A stretch of DNA of 55,573 nucleotides. Source: Sporosalibacterium faouarense (GTDB taxonomy: Bacteria; Bacillota; Clostridia; Tissierellales; VENL01). A program made the translations under genes and the position numbers. The number at the start of each line of letters is the position of its first letter. The stretch's first letter is position 1. This document shows, piece after piece, positions 43,705-53,530 of the stretch. The stretch is from the NCBI RefSeq assembly GCF_016765695.1, contig NZ_JAETGO010000007.1, positions 1-55,573 on the forward strand. Direction: 5' to 3'. Below the pieces are notes generated by a model. It saw nothing but the letters and a program-made list of their open reading frames with translations. It ran no database searches and was not told the origin of the DNA.

Positions 43705-44778
43705 ATGTATGACATTGTAATAATTGGAGCAGGTCCTTCTGGATCAATGCTTGCAAAGTTAATCGGAGAGAGATATAAAGTTCTAATAATAGATAAAAGA
43801 GATTTCCTAGATACTGGAAATAATAAAATTAATAAATGCTGTGGAGGTTTATTAGCTCCCGATGCGCAAAACATTATTGCTAAATTAGGATTAGGAATAC
43901 CTAAGGAAATATTAGTAGATCCTCAGCTTTTTGCAGTTAGAACTATTGATATGAACAATAATATTGAAAGATTATATCAAAGGTTTTATTTTAATATGAA
44001 TAGAGAGAAGTTTGATAAATGGTTAGTTTCTATGATTCCAAAGGATGTTAATAAGCAATTTAACTCTGTATTTAAAGGATTCAAGAAAAATACTGAAGGC
44101 TATATAGTCAAATACGTTAAGGATGGTAAAACGGTAGAGGTAAAATCAAAGGTTTTAATTGGTGCAGATGGAGCAAATTCAAAAGTAAGAAGAATGTCAT
44201 TTCCTAAAAAGGTATCACCAAAAACTTATATATCAATTCAAGAGTGGTATGAGGCAACTGATTATATGCCTTACTTTACAGCCATATTCGATGAAGATTT
44301 GAGTGATTTTTATTCTTGGATCATTCCTAAAAATAATAGCATTTTATTGGGTGGAGCTTTCAATGTTGGGAATCAGTCCATAGAAAAATTCGAAAAATTA
44401 AAAAAGAAGCTATCAGATAGGGGATTTTCATTTGGAAATAAAATTAAGACAGAAGGAGCTTATATATATAGACCAGTAAATACTAGACAATTATTTACTG
44501 GAGAAGGAAATATAGCCTTAATAGGAGAAGCCTCTGGAGCCATAAGTCCAAGTTCTGCAGAAGGATTCAGCTATGGCTTAAAGAGTGCACTATATTTATC
44601 TCAAAGCCTTAATCAGGGGATTCATGGATTTAATACTAGATATAGCCATAAAATGAAATCTCTTAAACTAAATGTATTTTTAAAAAATCTTAAATCTCCA
44701 GCAATGTACAATCCTTTTTTAAGAAAACTAGCAATGAAGTCAGGGCTTCAAAGTATACATTATGATAAAAATGATTAG
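43705..44778 (+). CDS. FAD-dependent oxidoreductase, geranylgeranyl-reductase-like
   Basis: Flavoprotein of 357 residues. The FAD-binding Rossmann motif YDIVIIGAGPSGSMLAKLIG is at the N-terminus. CCGGLLAPDAQ near residue 47, VLIGADGANSKVR near 150, and GNIALIGEASGAISPSSAEG near 270 match the GGR/CbrA branch of the FAD-binding_3 superfamily. The substrate could be an isoprenoid or a quinone. AGAGGTGAA precedes the ATG. It is not linked to isoprenoid genes here. Confidence 0.85.
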   Translation: MYDIVIIGAGPSGSMLAKLIGERYKVLIIDKRDFLDTGNNKINKCCGGLLAPDAQNIIAKLGLGIPKEILVDPQLFAVRTIDMNNNIERLYQRFYFNMNREKFDKWLVSMIPKDVNKQFNSVFKGFKKNTEGYIVKYVKDGKTVEVKSKVLIGADGANSKVRRMSFPKKVSPKTYISIQEWYEATDYMPYFTAIFDEDLSDFYSWIIPKNNSILLGGAFNVGNQSIEKFEKLKKKLSDRGFSFGNKIKTEGAYIYRPVNTRQLFTGEGNIALIGEASGAISPSSAEGFSYGLKSALYLSQSLNQGIHGFNTRYSHKMKSLKLNVFLKNLKSPAMYNPFLRKLAMKSGLQSIHYDKND

Positions 44779-44909
44779 GAAGTAGTATTAGATATCATAT
44801 GATATTAATTGAAATAATTGTATGTTGAAAAATTATACAAGTTTATAATTTTTAGATAAGTAAATAGAGCATAATATGAAAAATATTTTAATATAAAGGA
44901 GGAATTTTG

Positions 44910-46043
44910 ATGGGGCTTTTTAAGTTCATTAAAAGTCAGTTTATCGAAGTAATTGAATGGACAGATAATACAAGTGACACAATGGTATATCAATTTCCAG
45001 TAGAAGGAAAAGAAATTAAGATGGGAGCACAGCTTACAGTAAGAGAATCACAGGCAGCAGTATTTATAAACGAAGGAAAAATAGCAGATGTTTTTGGGCC
45101 AGGGAGATATATTTTAACGACACAAAATATGCCTGTTTTAACAAAACTTAAATCATGGAAGTATGGATTTGACTCTCCCTTTAAAGCAGAGGTTTATTTT
45201 GTAAACACAAAACAATTTACAGATCAAAAATGGGGGACTACAAATCCAATCATGATGCGTGACTCTGAATTTGGAATGCTTAGATTAAGAGGTTATGGTA
45301 ATTATTCCTATAGGGTCACTGACCCCGAAAAATTCATGAAAGAAATATTTGGGTCTAATAGTAACTTTACTACTCATAAGATAGGGGGACAACTTAGAAG
45401 CTTAATAGTATCTGGGTTAACCGATCTACTTGGTGAAGCTAAGATTCCAGCTTTGGATTTAGCTATGCAGTATGATGAACTAAGTGAGATGACAAGAGAA
45501 AAATTAGATCCTAAATTTAATAGTTATGGTTTTTCAATGACATCATTTTATATAGAGAACATTTCTCTACCAGAAGAAGTTGAAAAGGTAATGGATAAGA
45601 GAACTTCAATGGGCGTATTAGGTAATTTAAATCAATACACTCAATATCAATCAGCTGAAGCCATAAGGGATGCAGCACAAAACGAGAATGGTATGGCAGG
45701 AGCAGGAGTAGGATTTGGTGCAGGAGCAGCTATTGGGAATATGATGGGACAATCCTTGAAAAATTCAGAGCAAAATCCTACACAACAACATAACAATAAG
45801 ATTACATGCCCCCATTGTAATGGTCAAGTATCAGCTTCGGCAAAATTCTGTAGTTTATGTGGTAAACCATTAGAAGAACCTAAGAAAAAATGTTCTAAGT
45901 GTAAAGCGGAAATTAGTAGTAGTGCAAAATTCTGTCCACAATGTGGAGAGCCACAAAATATTAAAGTTTCTTGTGATAATTGTGGTGCTGAAATATCATC
46001 AAATACGAAATTTTGCCCAGAATGTGGAAATAAAAGGGAGTAG
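44910..46043 (+). CDS. SPFH-domain protein with zinc ribbons (YdjI-like)
   Basis: Protein of 377 residues. The first 270 residues form an SPFH/band-7-like domain (FVNTKQFTDQKWGTTNPIMM, then LRGYGNYSYRVTDPEKFM). A Gly/Ala-rich hinge follows near 275, then three double-Cys zinc ribbons (CPHCNGQ...CSLCG, CSKCKAE...CPQCG, CDNCGAE...CPECG). This matches Bacillus YdjI and viral-core-like relatives that act with PspA-type membrane stress proteins. AGGAGG supports ATG 44910. The gene after it is YdjG-like, 11 bases on, so the pair forms an operon. No pspA homologue is adjacent. Confidence 0.87.
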   Translation: MGLFKFIKSQFIEVIEWTDNTSDTMVYQFPVEGKEIKMGAQLTVRESQAAVFINEGKIADVFGPGRYILTTQNMPVLTKLKSWKYGFDSPFKAEVYFVNTKQFTDQKWGTTNPIMMRDSEFGMLRLRGYGNYSYRVTDPEKFMKEIFGSNSNFTTHKIGGQLRSLIVSGLTDLLGEAKIPALDLAMQYDELSEMTREKLDPKFNSYGFSMTSFYIENISLPEEVEKVMDKRTSMGVLGNLNQYTQYQSAEAIRDAAQNENGMAGAGVGFGAGAAIGNMMGQSLKNSEQNPTQQHNNKITCPHCNGQVSASAKFCSLCGKPLEEPKKKCSKCKAEISSSAKFCPQCGEPQNIKVSCDNCGAEISSNTKFCPECGNKRE

Positions 46044-46054
46044 AGGTGATATAG

Positions 46055-47167
46055 ATGAGTCAAGAACTTAGTAAGGCAAAGACTAAAACTAGTACGGAAA
46101 AATTTGAATGCACATCCTGTGGTGGAGACATGATATTTAATCCGAAAACTCAGTCATTAAGCTGTTTATATTGTGGAAATAAGGTGGAAATAGAGCAAAA
46201 AGATGATATTATTCAAGAGTATGATATTAACTCATCTATAGATGAAGATTCTTCAGACTGGGGAAGTGAAACTAGAGTAATTCATTGTAATGACTGTGGA
46301 GCAGAAACTGTGATGAAGGAAAACTCTGTAGCTCAGTTTTGCGCATTTTGTGGATCTTCCCATATAATAAAACAAGATGAGATTCCAGGAATAAAGCCTG
46401 AATCCTTGATTCCTTTTAAAATTACAAGAAAAGAGGCAAAGGGGCTTTTTTCAAAATGGTTAAAGGGTAAATTTTATGCTCCTAAGAAAGCAAAATCAAA
46501 TAATAAAATGGATAGATTATTAGGAGTATATATTCCTTATTGGACATATGACTCGGATACTCACTCTAATTACTCGGCAGAGCGTGGAACATATTACTAT
46601 GTCAATGAAACCCATGTTGTATATAGAGATGGTGAGAGAAAAGAAGTAACGAGGAGAGTTCGTAAAACTAGATGGAGACATGTTAGTGGCTCATATGATT
46701 TGTATTTTGATGACCTACTTGTAAATGCCTCTCAACATGTTGATTCTAAAATTATAGAAGAAATAGAACCATTTAATTTAGAGGAGTTAGAACATTATGA
46801 GCCAGAGTATTTATCAGGATTTACAGCTGAAAGATATGCTGTTGAACTAGAAGAAGGATGGGAAGCTGCAAAACAGGCTATTCACCCTGAAATTTACAAA
46901 AGAGTAGTCAGAGAAATTGGTGGAGATACTGTTAGAAATGTTAGGATAGATACTAATTTTAATAGCATACTATTTAAGCACATATTACTACCAGTATGGA
47001 TGTCATCATTTAAGTATAAGGAGAAAGTATATCGTTTTATGATTAATGGACAGACAGGAGAGGTACAAGGAGAGTCACCAGTAAGTGCACTTAAAATTAT
47101 TTTAACTATTTTAATTGTTTTATGTATTGCTGCAGGAGGATTTTGGTTTATACAAAATGGAAGATAG
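46055..47167 (+). CDS. TFIIB-type zinc-ribbon membrane protein (YdjG-like)
   Basis: Protein of 370 residues. There are two N-terminal zinc ribbons (CTSCGGD...CLYCG near residue 20 and CNDCGAE...CAFCG near 80), then a conserved central domain with LLGVYIPYWTYDSDTHSNYS near 155 and a single C-terminal membrane helix (LKIILTILIVLCIAAGGFWF). Bacillus YdjG has this architecture and sits next to YdjI, as here. GAGGTGAT precedes the ATG. A role in membrane-stress response is inferred from the Bacillus operon. Confidence 0.85.
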   Translation: MSQELSKAKTKTSTEKFECTSCGGDMIFNPKTQSLSCLYCGNKVEIEQKDDIIQEYDINSSIDEDSSDWGSETRVIHCNDCGAETVMKENSVAQFCAFCGSSHIIKQDEIPGIKPESLIPFKITRKEAKGLFSKWLKGKFYAPKKAKSNNKMDRLLGVYIPYWTYDSDTHSNYSAERGTYYYVNETHVVYRDGERKEVTRRVRKTRWRHVSGSYDLYFDDLLVNASQHVDSKIIEEIEPFNLEELEHYEPEYLSGFTAERYAVELEEGWEAAKQAIHPEIYKRVVREIGGDTVRNVRIDTNFNSILFKHILLPVWMSSFKYKEKVYRFMINGQTGEVQGESPVSALKIILTILIVLCIAAGGFWFIQNGR

Positions 47168-47180
47168 TATTTGAATATAA

Positions 47181-47212
47181 AAAAGGCAGCAGATATCTGC
47201 TGCTTTTTTTAT
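47181..47212. terminator. Intrinsic terminator
   Basis: GCAGCAGATATCTGCTGC (47186-47203) is a perfect palindrome flanked by AAAAG and TTTTTTT, stopping the YdjG-like gene and possibly the facing membrane gene. Confidence 0.85.
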
Positions 47213-47241
47213 TAGTCACTTTTTCTTTAAATTAATTCAAA

Positions 47242-48096
47242 CTAATTATCTATTATTTTCCCACTTGAATTACTATGATTAGATTCATCTAGGACTTGAT
47301 GTTCACGACTCTTATAAGGCAATAAATTTTCTTTTTTTCTTTTGTATATTAATAAAACGACTACTTTGAAATATGTGTGTACAATTCCCATTAAAAGAAA
47401 TCCACATATAAATGCAACTAAAGGGCCAAATATAAACAGAACATATTTAGATATAAGGGCATTTCCAAGAAGAATTACAAACATACCTAGAAAATTTCTC
47501 CAACCCAGTTTAACACTAGTTAATATTGACTGTATAGGTCCCATATTGTCTTCTACAACTATAATTGGCCAAGCAAACAGGAAAACCGTAGACACTGTAG
47601 ATAAGAACAACATTCCCCAGGAAGGAGATAATAGCCCTAATGTGAAAGAAAAAATCAAAAAGAATATAAGTATAATTGGTGATGCAAATAATGCAATAAT
47701 ATGTGTGAATAGGGTGCCACCTAAAATTTTCAAGAAAGAAGTTTTGATTCCTTCCATAAAATAAGATGCTTTCAATTTTTTGTTATCTATTGCATATCTA
47801 TATAGGTTGATACTTCCTGCTTTCATTATTGAAGAAAATAATACTACTATAATATAGTTTAAAAGTGCAATAATTAATATAGGAGGTATTTGATGTAACC
47901 AAGTATTATAGCTATTCCAAGAATACATTGGAATATTTGAAATTTTTCTAAATAAAGCTATTCCAATAAAAACACAATAAGCTATGAACAATAATGTCAA
48001 AACAAAATTTATTATAACAGGTATAAAGATACCCTTGTGATTGTCAGATATCCTAAGGGCTTCTTTACAGTCATCCATTATCTCATCAAACCACAT
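47242..48096 (-). CDS. Integral membrane protein, unknown (second of a pair)
   Basis: Membrane protein of 284 residues with about six hydrophobic segments (e.g. IFIPVIINFVLTLLFIAYCV and PIILIFFLIFSFTLGLLSP) and a polar C-terminal tail. It resembles the gene before it in topology and in patterns such as WGMLFLSTVSTVFLFAWPIIVVED, and may belong to the DUF4013-like group; this is not certain. AGGAGGTGA precedes the ATG. Its start overlaps the stop of its neighbour (TAATG), so they are coupled. Confidence 0.75.
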   Translation of the reverse strand: MWFDEIMDDCKEALRISDNHKGIFIPVIINFVLTLLFIAYCVFIGIALFRKISNIPMYSWNSYNTWLHQIPPILIIALLNYIIVVLFSSIMKAGSINLYRYAIDNKKLKASYFMEGIKTSFLKILGGTLFTHIIALFASPIILIFFLIFSFTLGLLSPSWGMLFLSTVSTVFLFAWPIIVVEDNMGPIQSILTSVKLGWRNFLGMFVILLGNALISKYVLFIFGPLVAFICGFLLMGIVHTYFKVVVLLIYKRKKENLLPYKSREHQVLDESNHSNSSGKIIDN

Positions 48097-48965
48097 TATT
48101 CAGTCACCTCCTGATTTGGAGAATCAAAGTTCTTAAAATCATTTTTATGGGTTATAAATATAACTAGAGAGAAGAATACTTCAAATACCATTCTTATAAA
48201 TGAAGTAACTATAGTTGAAATGGTTATAAAAGGAATTAGTCCAGCTATTAGCACTTTAGTAGCATTAATAGCAAAATCTAGGTCAATTGAAGGTCTATTT
48301 GAAAAATTAGAGAAATTACTTTGACTATTTAAACTGCCTGAATTTCTATGAACAAAGGCCCAATGTATTATTTGTAATAAACTAAGGGGAAAAAAGTTTC
48401 TTTTTGCAAATCCAAAGCTATCTCTAAAGGCAGCAATAACACCGTGATCATTCATAACTAAAGAAGTTTTCCACATACTTAAGAATACACTAATAATTAT
48501 TGGAATTAGAGTAAGACCAATTAATAAGGTTGCCACGCCTAAAATTAAATAAAATGGTATTATAATAATCCATCCAATTAGTACTAAAATTTTTCCTAGT
48601 AGAAATTTTAATGCATATTTCTTGACTCCAGTCCAAAAAGTTCCTTTAGTCAAACCTTTAGTTAATATTAGCTCTTTATACATATTATAAAGTCCGCTTT
48701 CAATAATAACAGAGACAATACCGTATGCAAGGAGCACTATAACTATTTTTATTCCAAAATTTGAAATCAATCCCATTACGCGATTAAAGTCATATAAAAT
48801 AAATAACTCCTTTTTAATAAAAGAATAAAGAAATATTCCAGCTAGAATTATTGTTAAAGATTTAAAGCCAATTAGGGTCAATTGAGGAAGGTAGATTTTT
48901 TTATTTTTTTTGTTAATATGAAATGCTTCTTTAAAATAATCAAAAATTAGATAGGATTTCCGCAT
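48096..48965 (-). CDS. Integral membrane protein, unknown (first of a pair)
   Basis: Membrane protein of 289 residues with about six hydrophobic segments. KKNKKIYLPQLTLIGFKSLTI near the start and FRDSFGFAKRNFFPLSLLQI near 185 parallel the second gene (NHKGIFIPVIINF, and SVKLGWRNFLGMFVIL), so the two are likely paralogues forming a heteromer. GAGGTGAA precedes the ATG. It lies about 130 bases after trkA in the same direction. Function is unknown. Confidence 0.75.
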   Translation of the reverse strand: MRKSYLIFDYFKEAFHINKKNKKIYLPQLTLIGFKSLTIILAGIFLYSFIKKELFILYDFNRVMGLISNFGIKIVIVLLAYGIVSVIIESGLYNMYKELILTKGLTKGTFWTGVKKYALKFLLGKILVLIGWIIIIPFYLILGVATLLIGLTLIPIIISVFLSMWKTSLVMNDHGVIAAFRDSFGFAKRNFFPLSLLQIIHWAFVHRNSGSLNSQSNFSNFSNRPSIDLDFAINATKVLIAGLIPFITISTIVTSFIRMVFEVFFSLVIFITHKNDFKNFDSPNQEVTE

Positions 48966-49093
48966 TTTTTCACCTCTTTCAGTTATTTGAGTATATTGCT
49001 TGAAATAAAAAATATATTATTAATATTTAATACATATAAATAATATATGAAACTCCATATACATTTAATTATATTTTAGTTAAAATATAAAAA

Positions 49094-49762
49094 TTAATTC
49101 ATTAATAGCTTAGCAGCTCCTGCAATACTTTCTTTTGTACCCACTAGAAATACTTGATTATTGGAATAAATTCGGCGATTACCTCTAGGGATTATAAGTT
49201 TATCGTTTTCTTGGTCAAAAATTCCTGCTATAACACAATTTTTAGGAAAAGACTTAAGTTGGGCTACTTCCGAGATTGTTTTCCCTGAGCATTTTGCTTT
49301 AGTAGGTATTGTAATTATTGATACTTCGGCTTTACCATTACTGAAAGATGCTACTCTCCTAATTTCTGGTTGTTCAATATCCATAACAAATTTATCAACA
49401 AGCATATCGACTCCAGCTGCCATATTAGTAGCTCCAGCAATTTCATATGCGCTCTTATATTCTGGTTCTCTCATCCTAACGAATATTTTTTCTACATTAA
49501 AATTTTTAGAAAGAATTGTGAAGGCAAGATTATTTGCATCATTCGGCATTACACCTAATGCAATATCGCACTTTTCTATACCAGCCTCTTTTAAAATTTC
49601 TAACTTAGTAGCATCACCATTAACAGTTACTGCACCATAATTAGAGTAGATATTTTCGCAAATTTTTCTATCTTTATCTATAACTACAACATCATGTCTT
49701 TTTACTAGGGCTTTGGCTATATTTCTACCTAAAATACCTCCCCCAGCTATAAGAATATACAT
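49094..49762 (-). CDS. trkA: Trk/Ktr potassium uptake regulatory subunit
   Basis: Cytoplasmic gating subunit of 222 residues. The RCK_N Rossmann motif MYILIAGGGILGRNIAKALV, an acidic end-of-strand residue (VVIDKD) and GDATKLEIL define the nucleotide-binding part. An RCK_C domain follows from about residue 140. One RCK unit, rather than the two in E. coli TrkA, fits KtrA-type subunits that form rings under the channel. GAGGATGTG precedes the ATG. It lies 15 bases after trkH. Confidence 0.93.
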   Translation of the reverse strand: MYILIAGGGILGRNIAKALVKRHDVVVIDKDRKICENIYSNYGAVTVNGDATKLEILKEAGIEKCDIALGVMPNDANNLAFTILSKNFNVEKIFVRMREPEYKSAYEIAGATNMAAGVDMLVDKFVMDIEQPEIRRVASFSNGKAEVSIITIPTKAKCSGKTISEVAQLKSFPKNCVIAGIFDQENDKLIIPRGNRRIYSNNQVFLVGTKESIAGAAKLLMN

Positions 49763-49777
49763 ATTTTCACATCCTCT

Positions 49778-51259
49778 CTATTTCCAAGCTTTTCTACTAA
49801 ATAGAACAAATATGGGAATTATTTCTAGTCTCCCTGCTAACATTCCAATAATATATGTTATTTTAATTATTGGAGATAATGAAACCATTTTTTCTACGCT
49901 AAAATAAAAGGGCCCAATATTACTAACTGAAGATATCATACCAGATATAGCTTGAAAGGCATTTAAATCTGAAAATAAGGTAGAGATTATTGACCCAATT
50001 ATGATTATTAAGATCCAAGCAAAAAATAATGAAGAGATTTTAAATATTTCTTCATCTTCAATTATACTTTTGTCTAAGGTTACTGGAACTACAGCGTGCT
50101 TTGGTAGATAAATCTTCTTAAGCTCTCTTCTAAACAGTTGATTTAGAACAACTACCCTTACTACTTTAAATCCTCCCGATGTAGAACCAACACAACCTCC
50201 CATGAACATCAAGATAAGAAATAACAGTTTAGCCACTGATGGAAAAAATGGATTTCCAATGTCTTCAGTAATGAATCCAGTAGATGTAATTATTGAAATG
50301 ACTTGAAATAATGCCTTTCTAAGCATTTCTTCAAAAGCTGATAGAGAACTGATGACTGATGTCCCTTTTCCTAATAATATTAGTATAACTGAAATAATAA
50401 TAATTCTTCTAAAATATTTAACTTCGGTATTAGATATAAATTCCTTAATATTTCCAGTAAAGACCTTATAATGAACTAAAAAGTTTATACCACCTATAAA
50501 CATAAAAAAAATAATGCAATATTCAATTAATCGATAATTAGGATGGCCCACATCACGAAAATGTTTGATACTAGAATCATATCCAGAGAATCCTCCAGTA
50601 GAAATACTAGTTAAACTATGAATAATTGAATCAAACATGCTTACATCTAGCAATAATAGTATAATGCACTGTATAAAAGTAAAAGCAAAATAGAGACTCC
50701 AAAGAATTTTTATTGTTTTATATATGTTAGGGACAGGTCTTGACATAGTCATTTTATGACTTTCTGCGTTGAAAAGCTGCCATATATTTCCTTCGTTTCT
50801 GAAGGTGATAAATAAGAAAAAAGTAATAATGCCTAGACCGCCTAGCCACTGCATTAAGCATCTCCAAAAAATAATTGATTTAGGTAAACTATCTAAGCCT
50901 TGAAATACAGTTATGCCTGTGGTTGTGAAACCACTGACTGCTTCAAAAAAAGAATCAATAAATGGTTTGTTCAATGCAATCTGAAAGGGAATTGCTCCTA
51001 TCATTGAAACAACTATCCAAGCTAAAGTACATAAAATCATACTACCTGTTAAAGATAACTTCAAATTACTCTTGTTTGATATTGTGTATAATATGAGTCC
51101 GATTATTATAGAGAATATTGATGGAAAAATAAAAGCTTGTAGGGATACCACATTTTCATTATAAAATAGTACTAAAATTATAGGTGATAATAGTACTAGT
51201 CCTAAGAGAAACAATAAAGATCCTAAGACATAAAAAATCGCAGAGTATTTTTCAACCAT
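49778..51259 (-). CDS. trkH: Trk/Ktr potassium transporter membrane subunit
   Basis: K+ channel-like transporter of about 493 residues with four pore loops. Their filter glycines are visible in GFTTTGITVF, SISTGGFSGYDSS, ITSTGFITED and SSVSNIGPFYF. It works with the TrkA subunit encoded next. The start is uncertain: ATG 51259 lies 13 bases after AAAGG, while TTG 51271 lies almost on top of it. Length fits TrkH (about 480) better than KtrB. I looked for a c-di-AMP riboswitch in the 200-base leader and saw none. Confidence 0.92.
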   Translation of the reverse strand: MVEKYSAIFYVLGSLLFLLGLVLLSPIILVLFYNENVVSLQAFIFPSIFSIIIGLILYTISNKSNLKLSLTGSMILCTLAWIVVSMIGAIPFQIALNKPFIDSFFEAVSGFTTTGITVFQGLDSLPKSIIFWRCLMQWLGGLGIITFFLFITFRNEGNIWQLFNAESHKMTMSRPVPNIYKTIKILWSLYFAFTFIQCIILLLLDVSMFDSIIHSLTSISTGGFSGYDSSIKHFRDVGHPNYRLIEYCIIFFMFIGGINFLVHYKVFTGNIKEFISNTEVKYFRRIIIISVILILLGKGTSVISSLSAFEEMLRKALFQVISIITSTGFITEDIGNPFFPSVAKLLFLILMFMGGCVGSTSGGFKVVRVVVLNQLFRRELKKIYLPKHAVVPVTLDKSIIEDEEIFKISSLFFAWILIIIIGSIISTLFSDLNAFQAISGMISSVSNIGPFYFSVEKMVSLSPIIKITYIIGMLAGRLEIIPIFVLFSRKAWK

Positions 51260-51480
51260 ACAGTTTTTCAAACCTTTCTAAATTATTAAATTCACTTATT
51301 TAATGTTTATGAAAAAAAATTATTAAAATGAAGGATTTGTTCCAAGTGCATTTAACCGATATATACCCCTTGTAAGTTAAATAACTCAAGAAGAGGAATT
51401 ATTTAATTTAAATAGTAAAGTGGCTGAACACTAGAGTCACGAGGGTATAATCTTGCATAAAATGATAATATACAATTTCA

Positions 51481-52644
51481 TCATTTATTATATTTTGCAG
51501 TAAATAGTCTAGAAGGATAGAGAACCATAATAAAAGAAATAGTAGTAGCTACTAACAGACATATGCCTACAAAGAAAAAGGTAAAGCTAATATCATTTCT
51601 ATTTAGTACTGACCCAATAAAAGATAAGATTATAGGTGAAAGAAATTTGCCTAAATAAATAGAGCTACTTACTATTGATAGAGCAAAAGCATTAGAAAAA
51701 TGGGGAGTAATTTGTGTTACTATTAAGAAAATCTGAGGCTTAAGTATACCTAGGCCAAGGCCTATTGAAAAAGATGAACTAGCAACTAAAGGCATACTAT
51801 TTGCAATACTTAAAAATAAAAAGCCCAAAGACATGAGTCCAATGGAAAAAGGGATTTTATAATTTTTTAGTTTTGATGTTATTCTTTTTAAGAATAAACC
51901 ACCAATAAACCCTGCGAAAGTTAAGGTGGAAACGGCAAAACCAGCTGATTCAGAATTCCCAATATTATTAGTTGTTAAAAATAAAGATATGTTTGTTAAT
52001 ATCGAGTAAAAGCCAATATTTAAAAGCAAAGCTAAAAAAGCTATTATTAATATCTCTTTATTAAAAAAATAACTGTCAATATTATATGTTCTTCTTCTAG
52101 GCGGCTCGGGAAGTCCAAAAAAAACAAGAATTAAAGCAACTAGAGCTATTAAATATGTTCCGAAAACTAATCTCCAATTTAGAGTGGCTAGCCAACCAGA
52201 CACAAGGGTGGCAAATATGGCACCTAAGTTAGATACTGCATTAGAGTATCCCATCATTTTAGTTCTTTCATCTCCTTGAAAAAAGTCTGCTATTAAAGAG
52301 GTAGATAATGGAACTAATAATCCTAGACCTACTCCTAATAAGGCTCTAAAAAATAAGAGTATTAGAATACTAGAGCTTATTCCCCCACCTATTCCACCTA
52401 AAATATATATGATAAGACCAATAATTATAAGCTTTCTTTTTCTTACTTTAATTGATATTTTACCTGAAAGTAAGCTAAAGGGAATTAATACTATTGAGGG
52501 AAGTGTTAATACCATTTTTATTAGGTATGTTTTTGCATAGGGGAAAGCATTAGTTATTTCGCTTAAAGCAGGAGAAACGACTGATCCCGCTAATATTACT
52601 AATAAAGAAATTGATAATACAGATAATTTTATCAATAATTTCAT
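51481..52644 (-). CDS. MFS-family transporter
   Basis: Membrane transporter of 387 residues with about 12 hydrophobic segments. The N-terminal half has LAGSVVSPALSEI in helix 1 and the loop 2-3 pattern SGKISIKVRKRKLIIIGL. FFRALLGVGLGLLVPLSTSL (near 88) resembles motif B of drug exporters. Multidrug efflux is the likely class, but the substrate is unknown. GAGGTGAT precedes the ATG on the minus strand. Confidence 0.85.
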   Translation of the reverse strand: MKLLIKLSVLSISLLVILAGSVVSPALSEITNAFPYAKTYLIKMVLTLPSIVLIPFSLLSGKISIKVRKRKLIIIGLIIYILGGIGGGISSSILILLFFRALLGVGLGLLVPLSTSLIADFFQGDERTKMMGYSNAVSNLGAIFATLVSGWLATLNWRLVFGTYLIALVALILVFFGLPEPPRRRTYNIDSYFFNKEILIIAFLALLLNIGFYSILTNISLFLTTNNIGNSESAGFAVSTLTFAGFIGGLFLKRITSKLKNYKIPFSIGLMSLGFLFLSIANSMPLVASSSFSIGLGLGILKPQIFLIVTQITPHFSNAFALSIVSSSIYLGKFLSPIILSFIGSVLNRNDISFTFFFVGICLLVATTISFIMVLYPSRLFTAKYNK

Positions 52645-52666
52645 TTATTTATCACCTCGCTAAATA

Positions 52667-52696
52667 AAAAACTGAAGTCAAAGGACTTCAGTTTTT
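52667..52696 (-). terminator. Terminator of the LysM-CAP gene
   Basis: AAAAACTGAAGTC (52667-52679) pairs perfectly with GACTTCAGTTTTT (52684-52696). It overlaps the last codon of the gene and has T-runs on both strands. Confidence 0.9.
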
Positions 52697-53315
52697 ATTT
52701 CAAGCCTCTCATAAACATTTGGGTCCAATAATATCTACCATATTTATCTACTGAAACCCCTACTCCAATTTCACTAAAAGATGGACTTAAAATATTACTT
52801 CTATGACCTGGAGAGTTCATCCATGCATTCATTACTTCTTGTGCTGTTCTTTGACCCATAGCTATATTTTCTCCAGCTGCAGAAAATCTTAGACCAAAAT
52901 CTTCCATCATTTGGAATGGAGAACCATAGGTTGGGGAAGTATGGGAGAAGTAGTTCTTATCTCTCATATCTGTAGACTTATATCTGGCTACCCTTGATAA
53001 TTGCCAATTTGCTGTTAGTAGCTCAAGTCCTTGTTTTGACCTTTCAATATTTACTAATCTAATAACTTCATTTTCTAAAGCTTTTACATCATCGATGTTA
53101 GGAATATTGATTTTTTGACCTGGGTAAATAAGATCAGGATTTTCAATTTGAGGATTAGCATTGATAATTTCACTTACCCCAACTTGATATTTTACTGCTA
53201 TTTTCCACATCGTATCTCCAGATTTAACTGTATATGTTGATGGTTCAGCCCAAACTACAGTTGAGGTTAATAGTAGAAAAAATATCATACTGATTATTAA
53301 AGCTTTTCTTTTCAC
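52695..53315 (-). CDS. Secreted LysM-CAP domain protein
   Basis: Exported protein of 206 residues. A signal peptide (ALIISMIFFLLLTSTVVWA) ends near residue 23. A LysM domain (YTVKSGDTMWKIAVKYQVGV to YPGQKINIP, about 28-72) binds peptidoglycan. A CAP/SCP domain follows with RSKQGLELLTANWQLSRVAR, YFSHTSPTYG, AGENIAMGQ and MNSPGHRSNILSP. It resembles YkwD/SafA-type wall or spore-coat proteins. The start is GTG with AGAGGTGAT upstream. Confidence 0.92.
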   Translation of the reverse strand: MKRKALIISMIFFLLLTSTVVWAEPSTYTVKSGDTMWKIAVKYQVGVSEIINANPQIENPDLIYPGQKINIPNIDDVKALENEVIRLVNIERSKQGLELLTANWQLSRVARYKSTDMRDKNYFSHTSPTYGSPFQMMEDFGLRFSAAGENIAMGQRTAQEVMNAWMNSPGHRSNILSPSFSEIGVGVSVDKYGRYYWTQMFMRGLK

Positions 53316-53530
53316 AAAATCACCTCTTTATAAAAATTATTTTACTATTAGTTTTGGGTAGTTTTTGTTAATTCATGTTGTGAAAATTATTCCAATTTAG
53401 AAATATTTATACAAATATAAAATAAATTAATAAAAGATGAAGGGAAAGAAAAAGAATAATAGAAGTAGTACTATAAAAGTTTGATTTAAAGCGATTATGT
53501 ATATAAATTTAATGGGAAGGGAGTTAAACT

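Noticed and set aside
47342-47764. 140-codon plus-strand frame within the minus-strand membrane gene
   Set aside because: It has no proper start signal, and the minus-strand frame has clear membrane segments and coupling with its neighbour.
51272-51480. Possible c-di-AMP (ydaO-type) riboswitch ahead of trkH
   Set aside because: Read on the minus strand, none of the conserved ydaO blocks is recognisable.
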